In this document: positions 8,575 through 18,390 of the stretch, piece after piece
Layout: every line of letters starts with the position of its first letter
How positions within the stretch are numbered: the first letter of the stretch is position 1
Origin: Buttiauxella ferragutiae
GTDB lineage: Bacteria; Pseudomonadota; Gammaproteobacteria; Enterobacterales; Enterobacteriaceae
NCBI RefSeq assembly: GCF_001654915.1
Contig: NZ_LXEQ01000001.1
Strand: one strand, 5' to 3'
DNA: 64,000 bases
The notes under the pieces: model-generated
The model's input: the letters and a program-made list of their open reading frames with translations, nothing else
Databases searched by the model: none
Told to the model about the DNA's origin: nothing
Translations under genes and position numbers: made by a program

Positions 8575-8821
8575 TGCCTATCAACCCATCAATTGTGATG
8601 ATTATGACAATCTCGAGCTCGCCTGCCAGCATCACTTATTATTGACGCTGGAATTAAAGAGCGGAGAAGTTTTCAAGGCGAAAGCCAGTGACCTGGTATC
8701 TCGTAAGAACATCGAATATTTGATTGTCGATGATGCCGGTGCCGCTCGCGAAGTTCGTCTCGATAAAATAACCAGTTTCAGCCATCCTGAAATTGGGACT
8801 GTCGTAGTTAGCGAGTCCTGA
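8561..8821 (+). CDS. rof: Rho-binding antiterminator Rof
   Basis: Rof (YaeO) binds the Rho hexamer and blocks its RNA-binding site, reducing Rho-dependent termination. The protein has the Sm-like barrel sequence of the family: the N-terminal NCDDYDNLELACQHH and the basic/hydrophobic LVSRKNIEYLIV. Two starts are possible. The ATG at 8561 gives 86 residues; the ATG at 8567 gives 84, starting MNDAYQPINCDDYD like the usual E. coli annotation. It overlaps yaeP and is followed by a terminator. Confidence 0.95.
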   Translation: MSMNDAYQPINCDDYDNLELACQHHLLLTLELKSGEVFKAKASDLVSRKNIEYLIVDDAGAAREVRLDKITSFSHPEIGTVVVSES

Positions 8822-8842
8822 TACGCAAAGTATCCGCATGCG

Positions 8843-8874
8843 CGGGCAGCCTTACTTGGCTGCCCGTTTTTTTT
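8843..8874 (+). terminator. rho-independent terminator after rof
   Basis: Perfect 9-bp stem CGGGCAGCC / GGCTGCCCG with a six-base loop, followed by eight T residues (8867-8874). It ends yaeP-rof and lies directly before the stop of the convergent cytochrome gene. Confidence 0.93.
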
Positions 8875-8875
8875 A

Positions 8876-9187
8876 CTACGGTTTCATGGACGCGTAGTAA
8901 GCCGCCAGATTGCTAATATCTTCATCAGACAAACCACTGACGTAAGCCTTCATGATTTCCGCTTGTCCGCCACTGCGTTCGCCTTTTTTATACGCTTGCA
9001 ATGAGTGCTCAAGATACGCCTGGTTTTGCCCCGCCAGATTCGGGTACATCGGTACAGAAACTTTCCCGGTTGCGCCATGACAGGCCACACACATCATGGC
9101 TTTCTGTTCACCGGCTGCGGCATCACCTTTTGCCCATACAGGCTGAGCGCACACCAGCACACCGGCCAAAATAAATATTCTCTTCAC
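8876..9187 (-). CDS. small periplasmic class I cytochrome c
   Basis: The 103-residue product has a Sec signal peptide (MKRIFILAG... to WA at about 19) and one haem c motif CVACH at 33-37. A PNLAGQ turn and the C-terminal LSDEDISNLAAYYAS follow, typical of c-553/c4-like class I cytochromes; the Met in EIMKAYVSG is the likely sixth haem ligand. It should be exported, matured by the Ccm system and carry one electron in the periplasm; its partner is unknown. The GTG start at 9187 has AGGAGAA upstream and overlaps the tilS stop as GTGA, so it is translationally coupled to tilS. E. coli has no gene here. Confidence 0.9.
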   Translation of the reverse strand: MKRIFILAGVLVCAQPVWAKGDAAAGEQKAMMCVACHGATGKVSVPMYPNLAGQNQAYLEHSLQAYKKGERSGGQAEIMKAYVSGLSDEDISNLAAYYASMKP

Positions 9188-10494
9188 TGCTGATTCTCCT
9201 TTTGCCAGTCGACATGCCAGCATGATTGTTCTGTTGCCCTTCCCTCCTGGGTGACAAAAACGCCCAGAGCGGCAATTAATTTTTCGCCGTAATATAACAG
9301 CGGTGTTCGCTCGCGTAGCCATGGCGGAATGCCAAATTCCTGCCAGATTTTTTTCAGGCTACGGCCACGATCCCGCCCCACAATGTGGAGCTGCCCGGTA
9401 GCCTTAAATCGAATACTCACCGGTTCGTTATCCAGCGGTGCACGAATCTCTTGCCCGGTTGCCACAAGTTGAACCACTCCCAAACCGTCGGGCAAGATTA
9501 ATGGCTCGAAAGGCGCAGCCCAGCGAACCACTTCATCACCTAACCCATGGATTATTGGCAACCAGTACAGCGCGCCCTGAAAACGACGGACTTCATAGCA
9601 GCCAAACTTCAGCCGCGGATTGGCATCCTCACGGCTGGTTGCCACTTCATCCCATAAACGCACAAGTGCTGCTCTGGAAGGCATCACCGCTTTCTGTCTG
9701 GCAATCCAACGGCGTAACAGCGCGGCACGACGAACCTCGCTCAACGGCTGCATAGGCTCAATTAACAACGATCCATCAGACTGAATGAGTTCATCGAGTT
9801 GTTCGGCCAGCAACTCATCAAGTAGTTGTTCTTGTTCAGCGCACAACTCCGCACTGCGCGCCACGCTTTGCGGGAAATGAGGCCAGCGCTGTTGGATTTC
9901 AGGAAGCACTCGCAGCCGTAAGAAATTACGGTCGTAGCTGTCGTCCTGATTACTTTCGTCTTCTATCCAGGTTAGCTGGTGTTCATCCGCCCATGCTTGC
10001 AACTGCTGACGCGCTTGCCCGAGCAACGGCCTGATTAATTCCGTCTCGCCCAAAGGCAAGCGCACTGGCATTGCGGATAATCCCGCAGGGCCACTTCCAC
10101 GCTTTAGGGCCAACAAAAACGTTTCGCATTGGTCGTCGAGATGTTGTGCTGTGAGTAGCACCTCTTCAGGAAGTAATGCTTCCGTCAGCGCCTGATAACG
10201 TGCTGCCCGGGCGTGAGCTTCAATGCCTAATCCGTCGTCGGCTAACTGCACTCGTCTGACTTCGCATGGCACGTTCCATTGCAAACACACTTTCTGACAA
10301 TGCTCAGCCCAATCATCAGCGAAAGGGCTTAAGCCGTGATGAATGTGCATTGCACGAATTTTATAATTTGCAGCCTGGCTGTCACGCAGTGTGACCAACT
10401 GATGCAGTAAAACCGTGGAATCCAGCCCGCCACTAAACGCCACCAGCAATTGTTGGTGCGGATGCAGTAATGTGAATAGAGGACGAAGTTGCAT
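9184..10494 (-). CDS. tilS: tRNA(Ile)-lysidine synthetase
   Basis: TilS attaches lysine to C34 of the CAU-anticodon tRNA-Ile, making lysidine and switching decoding from AUG to AUA. The N-terminal PP-loop ATPase motif SGGLDST is at 21-27. HLDDQCETFLLALKRGSGPAGLS and IEDESNQDDSYDRNFLR follow as in E. coli, then the TilS C-terminal domains. The ATG at 10494 gives 436 residues (432 in E. coli); the frame extends upstream to a TTG at 10554 without a ribosome-binding site. It is the third gene of ldcC-yaeR-tilS, and its stop overlaps the start of a cytochrome c gene. Confidence 0.96.
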   Translation of the reverse strand: MQLRPLFTLLHPHQQLLVAFSGGLDSTVLLHQLVTLRDSQAANYKIRAMHIHHGLSPFADDWAEHCQKVCLQWNVPCEVRRVQLADDGLGIEAHARAARYQALTEALLPEEVLLTAQHLDDQCETFLLALKRGSGPAGLSAMPVRLPLGETELIRPLLGQARQQLQAWADEHQLTWIEDESNQDDSYDRNFLRLRVLPEIQQRWPHFPQSVARSAELCAEQEQLLDELLAEQLDELIQSDGSLLIEPMQPLSEVRRAALLRRWIARQKAVMPSRAALVRLWDEVATSREDANPRLKFGCYEVRRFQGALYWLPIIHGLGDEVVRWAAPFEPLILPDGLGVVQLVATGQEIRAPLDNEPVSIRFKATGQLHIVGRDRGRSLKKIWQEFGIPPWLRERTPLLYYGEKLIAALGVFVTQEGRATEQSCWHVDWQKENQQ

Positions 10495-10557
10495 AATCAG
10501 TAGTTTGAATAAGGATTTGCCCAGCACGTTACTGGGCAACGAGATATGAGGCAAGTG

Positions 10558-10947
10558 TTACTGCTGATAAAGCTCCAGCGGTAAGCCATCTGGGTCACTA
10601 AAGAAAGTAAAACGTTTATCCGTGAAAGGATCGATACGCACGGGTTCGCACTTCACGCCATGCTTCTCAAGATGAACAATCGCGCTATCAATGTCATCAA
10701 CGCTAAACGCCAAATGGCGCAGCCCACAAGCTTCCGGACGGCTTGGCCTTGCAGGGGGAAAAGGAAACGAGAACAACTCAATGACATATTGCCCGTTCAG
10801 CGCCAAATCCCCTTTCCATGAATCTCGCTCTTCACGATAAGCCTCTGCCTGCAGCGTGAAGCCGAGAATGTCACAGTAAAAATGCTTACTGATTGGGTAG
10901 TCCGAAGCAATAATCGCGATGTGATGAACTTGTTTTAAACCCAGCAT
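10558..10947 (-). CDS. yaeR: VOC-family (glyoxalase-like) protein YaeR
   Basis: The 129-residue protein has the vicinal oxygen chelate fold of glyoxalase I relatives: an N-terminal HHIAIIASDYPISKHFYCDILGF and a second half with LRHLAFSVDDID and a final glutamate in DPDGLPLELYQ. These supply the usual His/Glu metal ligands. The substrate is unknown. Length and sequence match E. coli YaeR. It lies between ldcC and tilS on the same strand with short gaps, as in E. coli, so the three are probably cotranscribed. Confidence 0.93.
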   Translation of the reverse strand: MLGLKQVHHIAIIASDYPISKHFYCDILGFTLQAEAYREERDSWKGDLALNGQYVIELFSFPFPPARPSRPEACGLRHLAFSVDDIDSAIVHLEKHGVKCEPVRIDPFTDKRFTFFSDPDGLPLELYQQ

Positions 10948-11003
10948 AAGTGCTCCTTTATCTTTTCCGCACGGTAACTATCGCGCCTTGCTAAATCAAG
11001 ACC

Positions 11004-13145
11004 CTAAACCGTTTTTAAGACTCGTACACGGTAGATGCCATCGTCACCCAATTTAGCGCCGTGAATATCGGTTTCAAAGCCGGGATAGTGTTCTCCAACC
11101 GAGCACAGCATCAGCAAGAAATCGAGCACGGCGCGGCTTTCATCGGTAATCATCTCACCAGGCATCACCACCGGGACACCCGGCGGATACGGCAGGATCA
11201 TGTTAGCCGAGACACGGTTTAGTAGTTGTTCAATTTCGACCGTTTCAACGTTGCCTTTCACTTGTTGTTGATAGGCTTTGTGCGGTGTCATTTTCATTTC
11301 CGGTAACACATCAAAAGCCCGCAGCATCAGATCGGAAAGGTTGTGCTGCTTAATCAGTTTATGAATGCCTTGCGCCAGATCCTGGATACGCATATTGCGG
11401 TAAAAATCTGGGTCTTCGGCATACAAATCTGGCAGCATGTTTTTCACCCGCAGATTGAGGTCATAAGAGCGTTTAAACTCCGTCAAACCACGCAGCAAAC
11501 TTAAAGCTTTGGTTTTGTCGATGCCAATACTGAACAGGAAGAGCAAGTTATACGGCCCGGTTTTTTCTACCACCACACCACGCTCATCAAGGAACTTCGC
11601 CACCAATGCCGCAGGGATCCCCTGCTCGGCCATCGTACCTAACTCATCCATGCCCGGCGTCAGAATGGTGACTTTAATCGGGTCGAGGTACATATGGTCG
11701 GCATCAGCATCTTTGAAGCCGTGCCAGTCTTCTTCGCCTGGTGAAATAGGCCAACAAGCCGCTTCGTCTATGTGTTCCGGCTGCCAAATATCGAAGAACC
11801 AATCCTCAGTCTCTTCACGTAAACGCTGAACTTCACGACGAAAATGCAACGCACGTTCTACTGAACGGTTGATCAACCGCTTACCTGGGTTACCACGCAG
11901 CATCGCTGCAGCCGTTTCAATCGACGCCACCAACGGATAACTTGGCGAGGTCGTGGTGTGCATCATGTAGGCTTCGTTGAAAGTCTCCTCGTCGTAATTC
12001 CCTTTAATATGAATCAGAGATGCTTGTGAGAACGCTGCCAGTAGCTTGTGTGTGGATTGAGTTTCGTAAATGACTTTTCCCACGACCCGATCGCCGCTCA
12101 TGCCACTTTTCCCCTGATAAATCGGATGGAAATTGGTGTATGGCACCCAGGCGGAGTCAAAGTGGATAGACGGAACATCCAGGGTTTGTTTGATAAATTC
12201 GGTGTTATACAGCAAGCCGTCGTATGTCGAGTTGGTAATGACCGCATGAACTGGCCACTGCGCATTTTCAGTGTTCGCCACCTTTTCTTCGATGCTCGCG
12301 CGCATAAACTCACGCTTCGGAATACCGCCTAAAATCCCCAACGCGTTACGAGTCGGCTTGAGCCAGATGGGAACCAAATCCGTCATCATCAACAAATGCG
12401 TCAGCGATTTGTGACAATTACGGTCAATCAACACCGTGCTGCCAGAAGGAGCTGCGTACATACCAACGATTTTATTCGACGTCGATGTACCGTTAGTCAC
12501 CATGTAGCTCTGTTCAGCACCGAAAGTACGGGCGATGTATTCCTCGGCTTCCAGATGCGGCCCTGTGTGATCCAGTAACGATCCCAGTTCTGTCACCGAA
12601 ATAGAGACATCTGCCTTGAGAGTATTCGCACCAAAAAAATCGTAGAACAGGCAGCCGACCGGGCTTTTCTGGTAGGCAGTGCCCGCCATGTGGCCAGGTG
12701 TGCAGAAGGTATATTTTCCTTCGTTAACATAGTTAAACAGCGCTTTAGTTAACGGCGGAGTGATGTTATCCAGATACTCGTTGGTGTACTGACGGATGCG
12801 CAGGGCGATGTCGTCGGCGGCACTGAGAGCATATTCAAAAAACCACAGCGCCATGCGCATTTCGTTGACGCTGACATCCAGCGAAGAGTGCGTATTGATA
12901 AACGCATACAGCGGCAAATATTCATTCAGCGCATTAATTTCGCTGCATAAGTCCATGCTGTACTCGTCCCAGTCAAAAATGACACCACAAATACGCGGAT
13001 TATGTTCGATGAGTTTAAGCAGGTCGGTGCTGTTGGTGGGGTAAATGAGCCGGAAACCTTGCACTTCCAGTGCTTTATGTAACTCTTTAATTGGCTCATC
13101 TTTGTAGAAAACACCATGCGGGCCCATGATTGCAATAATATTCAA
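11004..13145 (-). CDS. ldcC: constitutive lysine decarboxylase
   Basis: LdcC decarboxylates lysine to cadaverine with pyridoxal phosphate in the cytoplasm, contributing to polyamine supply and acid tolerance. The 713 residues match E. coli LdcC in length. Domains are the N-terminal flavodoxin-like wing (about 1-130), the PLP fold with the Schiff-base lysine in ETQSTHKLLAAFSQAS (about residue 367), and the C-terminal domain. The start is TTG (13145) preceded by AGGAGGT. The inducible CadA is similar, but the accA-ldcC-yaeR context identifies LdcC. Confidence 0.95.
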   Translation of the reverse strand: MNIIAIMGPHGVFYKDEPIKELHKALEVQGFRLIYPTNSTDLLKLIEHNPRICGVIFDWDEYSMDLCSEINALNEYLPLYAFINTHSSLDVSVNEMRMALWFFEYALSAADDIALRIRQYTNEYLDNITPPLTKALFNYVNEGKYTFCTPGHMAGTAYQKSPVGCLFYDFFGANTLKADVSISVTELGSLLDHTGPHLEAEEYIARTFGAEQSYMVTNGTSTSNKIVGMYAAPSGSTVLIDRNCHKSLTHLLMMTDLVPIWLKPTRNALGILGGIPKREFMRASIEEKVANTENAQWPVHAVITNSTYDGLLYNTEFIKQTLDVPSIHFDSAWVPYTNFHPIYQGKSGMSGDRVVGKVIYETQSTHKLLAAFSQASLIHIKGNYDEETFNEAYMMHTTTSPSYPLVASIETAAAMLRGNPGKRLINRSVERALHFRREVQRLREETEDWFFDIWQPEHIDEAACWPISPGEEDWHGFKDADADHMYLDPIKVTILTPGMDELGTMAEQGIPAALVAKFLDERGVVVEKTGPYNLLFLFSIGIDKTKALSLLRGLTEFKRSYDLNLRVKNMLPDLYAEDPDFYRNMRIQDLAQGIHKLIKQHNLSDLMLRAFDVLPEMKMTPHKAYQQQVKGNVETVEIEQLLNRVSANMILPYPPGVPVVMPGEMITDESRAVLDFLLMLCSVGEHYPGFETDIHGAKLGDDGIYRVRVLKTV

Positions 13146-13250
13146 CGCTTACCTCCTGGCAAAAAACCTTTAAGTAAGCATAGTTTATTGAAATCAGGCT
13201 GAGGACAAGCTCAGTGGTGTAAAGCTTTTTAAAGTCTGGGATTCAGGCAA

Positions 13251-13282
13251 TAAAAAAGGCCAGAATTTCTTCTGACCTTTCC
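13251..13282 (-). terminator. rho-independent terminator after accA
   Basis: On the minus strand GGTCAGAA pairs with TTCTGGCC around a GAAA loop and is followed by TTTTTTAT. It lies just after the accA stop and about 105 bases before ldcC, so it should limit readthrough from the accA cluster into ldcC. Confidence 0.88.
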
Positions 13283-13300
13283 TGGCAATGCTTCATGCTA

Positions 13301-14260
13301 TCACGCGTAGCCGTAGCTCATCAGACGGTGATAACGACGAGCCAACAGCTCTTCGGTATTCAGCACGTCCAGATCGGCTAAATCAGCCAGTAACTGCGCT
13401 TTCAGTGATGCTGCCATTACTTCCACGTTACGGTGCGCACCGCCCAGTGGTTCAGGAATGACGGAATCAATCAGCTTCAGCTCTTTCAGGCGCGGAGCAA
13501 TGATGCCCATCGCTTCTGCGGCGATAGGGGCTTTATCAGCACTTTTCCACAGAATTGACGCACAGCCTTCTGGGGAGATTACGGAATAGGTGCTGTACTG
13601 CAGCATATTCACTTTATCGCCCACACCAATCGCCAGCGCACCACCAGAACCACCCTCACCAATTACGGTACAGATGACGGGCACTTTCAGGCCAGACATC
13701 TCACGCAAGTTGCGAGCGATAGCTTCGGATTGACCGCGCTCTTCCGCACCCACACCAGGGTATGCGCCTGGAGTGTCGATGAAGGTAATGATTGGCATCT
13801 TGAAGCGCTCAGCCATTTCCATCAAACGCAGTGCTTTACGATACCCCTCAGGTGCTGGCATACCGAAGTTACGGCGAATCTTCTCTTTGGTTTCACGGCC
13901 TTTTTGATGGCCAATAACCATCACCGGACGACCATCTAAGCGCGCAATCCCGCCAACAATAGCTTTATCGTCAGCATACGCACGGTCACCCGCAAGCTCA
14001 TCAAACTCATCAAAAGCGAGACGCAGGTAATCAAGCGTATACGGGCGCTGCGGATGACGCGCCAGTTGAGCAATCTGCCATGCCCCTAAATCGGCGAAGA
14101 TTTTACGTGTGAGTTCTACGCTTTTTTCACGCAGACGCTGCACTTCTTCGTCGAGATTAATATCTAACTTTTCGTCCTGACGGCTAACTGCAGTCAGGGA
14201 ATCAATTTTCGCTTCCAGCTCTGCAATCGGCTGTTCAAAATCGAGGAAATTCAGACTCAT
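13301..14260 (-). CDS. accA: acetyl-CoA carboxylase carboxyltransferase subunit alpha
   Basis: AccA pairs with AccD to transfer the carboxyl group from biotin carboxyl carrier protein to acetyl-CoA, forming malonyl-CoA, the committed step of fatty acid synthesis. The 319-residue sequence is the normal length and shows the crotonase-like carboxyltransferase core, including IDTPGAYPGVGAEERGQSEA and GEGGSGGALAIGVGD. It starts 12 bases after dnaE and is followed by a terminator, closing the long lpx-dnaE-accA cluster. Confidence 0.98.
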   Translation of the reverse strand: MSLNFLDFEQPIAELEAKIDSLTAVSRQDEKLDINLDEEVQRLREKSVELTRKIFADLGAWQIAQLARHPQRPYTLDYLRLAFDEFDELAGDRAYADDKAIVGGIARLDGRPVMVIGHQKGRETKEKIRRNFGMPAPEGYRKALRLMEMAERFKMPIITFIDTPGAYPGVGAEERGQSEAIARNLREMSGLKVPVICTVIGEGGSGGALAIGVGDKVNMLQYSTYSVISPEGCASILWKSADKAPIAAEAMGIIAPRLKELKLIDSVIPEPLGGAHRNVEVMAASLKAQLLADLADLDVLNTEELLARRYHRLMSYGYA

Positions 14261-14272
14261 AATATTCCTGTA

Positions 14273-17200
14273 TTAGTCAAACTCCAGTTCCACCTGCTCC
14301 GAGCCTATCAGCGTGCGAAGCTCATTGAGCAAACGATCGCTTGGGGATACACGCCATGCTGCGCCAAAACGCAAACGCGCTCGTGCATCCGCTCTCTGAT
14401 AGTAGAGATGTACTGGAATGGTCCCCGAACGATGGGGTTCCAGAGACTGACGGAGACGGTTCAAAAGCTGGTCATCAATTTGCCTGTCCGTCAGCGAGAT
14501 AGCAAGCCCACGCGCATACTTTTCGCGGGCCTCGTCAATGTCCATTACTTCGCGAGCAGTCATTTTAAGGCCACCGCTGAAGTCATCAAAGCTGACCTGT
14601 CCGCTGACGATCAGGATACGGTCTTTTTCCAACAGATGCTGGTACTTTTCTAACGCATCTGTGAATAGCATCACTTCCAGGCGACCAGAACGGTCATCCA
14701 GAGTACAGATGCCAATGCGATTGCCGCGCTTGGTAACCATCACCCGCGAAGCAATCACCAGACCCGCAGCCGTGGTCATTTTACCACGTTCTGTCGGGTG
14801 CATCTCTTTCAGGCGCATGCCACCGACATAGCGCTCAATTTCTTTAAGGTACTGTGTGATGGGGTGGCCAGTAAGATACAAGCCCAGCGTTTCACGCTCG
14901 CCGTCCAGTACCACTTGCTCAGGCCACGGCATCACGCTGGCATAAGACTGTTCAACCTGCTCTGGTTCATCAGCCAGTACACCGAACATATCAACCTGGC
15001 CGATAGCTTCCGCTTTAGCGTGCTGATCAGCCGCTTTTAGCGCATCGGGCAGCGCATTCATAAGTGCAGCCCGATGCGGTCCAAGACGGTCAAAGGCCCC
15101 GGACATCACTAATTTTTCAAGGATACGTTTATTGAGTTTTTTAACGTCAGCACGCGCACAGAGGTCGAACAACTCACGGAAATAACCGCCTTCGTTACGC
15201 GCCTCAATTATCGCTTCAATTGGGCCTTCACCAACACCTTTAATCGCGCCAATGCCGTAAACAATTTCCCCGTCGTCATTAACGTGGAAATGGTACAGAC
15301 CCGAGTTAATATCTGGTGGCAGAATTTTCAGACCCATACGCCAGCATTCGTCGACCAGGCCAACGATTTTCTCGGTGTTATCCATATCCGCAGTCATTAC
15401 TGCGGCCATAAATTCTGCCGGATAGTGCGCTTTTAACCATAGCGTCTGGTAGGAAACCAGCGCGTAAGCTGCGGAGTGAGATTTGTTAAACCCGTAACCG
15501 GCGAATTTCTCTACCAGGTCAAAGATTTTGATCGCCAGTTCGCCGTCAATACCGCGAGATTTCGCGCCATCTTCAAAGCCACCACGCTGCTTCGCCATCT
15601 CGGCTGGGTTCTTTTTACCCATCGCACGACGCAACATATCTGCGCCGCCGAGCGAGTAACCCGCCAGAACCTGCGCAATTTGCATAACCTGTTCTTGATA
15701 CAGGATGATGCCGTAGGTCGGTTCCAGCACCGGTTTCAGGCTTTCATGCTGCCACTGAATATCCGGATAAGAGATAGCTTCACGCCCGTGCTTACGGTCG
15801 ATAAAGTTATCAACCATGCCTGATTGCAGCGGGCCAGGGCGGAAAAGCGCCACCAGTGCGATCATATCTTCGAAGCAGTCAGGCTGTAGACGCTTAATCA
15901 AATCTTTCATGCCGCGGGATTCAAGCTGGAACACCGCAGTGGTTTCCGAGCGTTGCAGCATGTCGAAGCTTTTCTTGTCTTCGAGCGGAATAGCGGCGAT
16001 ATCAATCGGCTCTAAACCTTGCTTTGCCCGACGCGGGTTAATCATCTTCAACGCCCAGTCGATGATGGTCAGCGTACGCAAGCCAAGGAAGTCGAACTTC
16101 ACCAGACCCGCATATTCCACATCATTTTTATCGAACTGGGTGACCGGGTTCTGCCCCTGGTCATCGCAATACAGCGGAGCAAAGTCGGTAATTTTGGTTG
16201 GCGCGATGACAACACCACCGGCGTGTTTGCCAGCGTTTCGCGTCACACCTTCAAGTTTTCGCGCCATATCGATTAGCGCTTTAACTTCTTCGTCAGCCTC
16301 GTAGATTTCAGGAAGCTGTGGCTCGACCTCAAACGCTTTGGCAAGCGTCATTCCCGGATCTGGCGGGATCAGTTTAGAAATACGATCGACAAAGCCGTAC
16401 GGGTGACCCAGTACGCGGCCCACATCGCGGATAACCGCTTTTGCCGCCATGGTACCAAAAGTAATGATCTGCGATACCGCCTCACGCCCATACATTTCGG
16501 CCACGTGATCAATAACCCGATCGCGTTTCTCCATGCAGAAGTCGATATCAAAGTCAGGCATCGAAACACGTTCCGGGTTCAGGAAGCGTTCGAACAGCAG
16601 ATCCAATTCAAGCGGATCGAGGTCAGTGATTTTCAGAGCGTAAGCAACCAGCGAGCCGGCACCAGAACCACGACCTGGGCCGACTGGCACACCGTTATCT
16701 TTGGACCACTGGATAAATTCCATTACGATCAGAAAGTACCCTGGAAACCCCATCTGGTTGATAACTTTGAGTTCAATTTCCAGACGCTCATCATACGGTG
16801 GCCGTTTTGCTGCCCGCTCTTCAGGATCTTTGAATAAGAATTCCAGACGATCTTCTAGCCCTTCCCGGGATTTCATCACCAGGAAATCTTCGGTCGACAT
16901 TTCACCGGTTGGGAATTGGGGCAAGAAGTACTCACCCAGGCGCACGGTGACATTACAGCGTTTGGCAATTTCTACGCTATTTTCTAGCGCTTCCGGAATA
17001 TCTGAAAACAGCTCACACATCTCTTCTTCAGTACGCAAGTATTGCTGCGAAGAGTAATTGCGTGGGCGTTTCGGGTCATCAAGCGTAAAGCCGTCGTGAA
17101 TCGCGACACGAATTTCGTGAGCATCAAAATCTGTGGCTTCAATAAACCTGACGTCGTTGGTCGCCACCACCGGCAAACCACGCTCATCGGCCAAAGCCAC

Positions 17201-17755
17201 AGCGGCGTGTAAATAGCTTTCTTCATCGGGACGGCCGGTTCGAATCAGCTCCAGATAGAAGCGATCGGCAAAATACTGCTGGTAGAATTCCAGGCACTGA
17301 TCAAGCTGTGCCGTATTGCCACGCAACAAGTTTTTGCCAATATCCCCCATCCGCCCGCCAGACAGCAGGATCAGCCCTTCGTTGAGCTCGGCAAGCCAGG
17401 TTCGGTCAATAATCGGGCCTGCTGCTCCATAACCACGTTGGTAGGCTTTAGAAATCAACAGGGTAAGGTTCTGGTAACCGTCATTATTGGTGGCGAGAAC
17501 CGTCAGATGGCTAAGCTCATCCCCCAACAACTCATTGGCAACGTTAAAATCAGCACCGATGATCGGCTTAAGCCCTACGCCATGAGCTGCACCATAGAAT
17601 TTCACCAACCCGCAAAGGTTAGTAAAATCGGTGATAGCGATCGCCGGCATCCCCATCGCCGCGGCTTTCTTCACCAGCGGAGCGGTTTTTGCCAGGCCAT
17701 CAACCATAGAGTAGTCGCTGTGCACCCGCAGGTGTACGAAACGTGGTTCAGCCAT
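14273..17755 (-). CDS. dnaE: DNA polymerase III alpha subunit
   Basis: DnaE is the replicative polymerase of the chromosome. The 1160 residues (E. coli 1160) contain the N-terminal PHP domain (HLRVHSDYSMVDG), the polymerase core with the aspartate motif PDFDIDFCM around residue 400, a helix-hairpin-helix and OB region, and the clamp-binding motif QVDMF near residue 920. All parts appear intact. It lies between rnhB and accA on the minus strand, 38 bases after rnhB, as in E. coli. Confidence 0.98.
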   Translation of the reverse strand: MAEPRFVHLRVHSDYSMVDGLAKTAPLVKKAAAMGMPAIAITDFTNLCGLVKFYGAAHGVGLKPIIGADFNVANELLGDELSHLTVLATNNDGYQNLTLLISKAYQRGYGAAGPIIDRTWLAELNEGLILLSGGRMGDIGKNLLRGNTAQLDQCLEFYQQYFADRFYLELIRTGRPDEESYLHAAVALADERGLPVVATNDVRFIEATDFDAHEIRVAIHDGFTLDDPKRPRNYSSQQYLRTEEEMCELFSDIPEALENSVEIAKRCNVTVRLGEYFLPQFPTGEMSTEDFLVMKSREGLEDRLEFLFKDPEERAAKRPPYDERLEIELKVINQMGFPGYFLIVMEFIQWSKDNGVPVGPGRGSGAGSLVAYALKITDLDPLELDLLFERFLNPERVSMPDFDIDFCMEKRDRVIDHVAEMYGREAVSQIITFGTMAAKAVIRDVGRVLGHPYGFVDRISKLIPPDPGMTLAKAFEVEPQLPEIYEADEEVKALIDMARKLEGVTRNAGKHAGGVVIAPTKITDFAPLYCDDQGQNPVTQFDKNDVEYAGLVKFDFLGLRTLTIIDWALKMINPRRAKQGLEPIDIAAIPLEDKKSFDMLQRSETTAVFQLESRGMKDLIKRLQPDCFEDMIALVALFRPGPLQSGMVDNFIDRKHGREAISYPDIQWQHESLKPVLEPTYGIILYQEQVMQIAQVLAGYSLGGADMLRRAMGKKNPAEMAKQRGGFEDGAKSRGIDGELAIKIFDLVEKFAGYGFNKSHSAAYALVSYQTLWLKAHYPAEFMAAVMTADMDNTEKIVGLVDECWRMGLKILPPDINSGLYHFHVNDDGEIVYGIGAIKGVGEGPIEAIIEARNEGGYFRELFDLCARADVKKLNKRILEKLVMSGAFDRLGPHRAALMNALPDALKAADQHAKAEAIGQVDMFGVLADEPEQVEQSYASVMPWPEQVVLDGERETLGLYLTGHPITQYLKEIERYVGGMRLKEMHPTERGKMTTAAGLVIASRVMVTKRGNRIGICTLDDRSGRLEVMLFTDALEKYQHLLEKDRILIVSGQVSFDDFSGGLKMTAREVMDIDEAREKYARGLAISLTDRQIDDQLLNRLRQSLEPHRSGTIPVHLYYQRADARARLRFGAAWRVSPSDRLLNELRTLIGSEQVELEFD

Positions 17756-17793
17756 TTCTCATTCCGTTTAGATGTGTAACGTACGTCCGCAAA

Positions 17794-18390
17794 TCAGGAC
17801 GCCAGTCCGAGAGCGCGTTTGACCGGAGCAAAACTACGACGATGATGTTCAGTCGCACCATGCTCTGCCAACTTTTCCAGATGAAAAGCGGTAGGGTAAC
17901 CCTTGTGTTGGGCAAAACCGTATTGCGGAAAACAGAGGTCTAGCTCTGTCATTTCACGATCGCGCGTCACTTTGGCAATTATCGATGCCGCGCTAATTTC
18001 TGCAACCCGGCTGTCGCCTTTTACTACCGCCAGTGAAGGCATTGGTAGCGCTGGGCAGCGGTTACCATCGATCAGCACATATTCAGGCACCACACTGAGG
18101 CCAGCAACTGCACGCTGCATCGCCAGCATAGTGGCATGCAAAATGTTTAACTGGTCGATCTCTTCCGGTTCAGCTCGGCCAAGACTCCAGGACAGCGCTT
18201 TTTCGATGATTTCATCGTAAAGCGCGTTGCGACGTTTTTCAGAGAGTTTCTTCGAATCAGCAAGGCCAATAATAGGTTTTGCTGGATCAAGAATCACCGC
18301 CGCAGTGACAACTGCGCCAACCAGTGGGCCACGACCCACTTCATCAACACCTGCTACCAGGTGCGTATGAGGGTAAATAAATTCAATCAT
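17794..18390 (-). CDS. rnhB: ribonuclease HII
   Basis: RNase HII cuts 5' of ribonucleotides embedded in DNA and starts ribonucleotide excision repair. The 198-residue protein has the catalytic acidic pair in GVDEVGRGP (Asp16, Glu17) and the downstream carboxylates in VLIDGNRCP and KVTRDREM. It overlaps lpxB by four bases (ATGA), so it is coupled to that gene. The length equals E. coli RnhB. Confidence 0.98.
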   Translation of the reverse strand: MIEFIYPHTHLVAGVDEVGRGPLVGAVVTAAVILDPAKPIIGLADSKKLSEKRRNALYDEIIEKALSWSLGRAEPEEIDQLNILHATMLAMQRAVAGLSVVPEYVLIDGNRCPALPMPSLAVVKGDSRVAEISAASIIAKVTRDREMTELDLCFPQYGFAQHKGYPTAFHLEKLAEHGATEHHRRSFAPVKRALGLAS

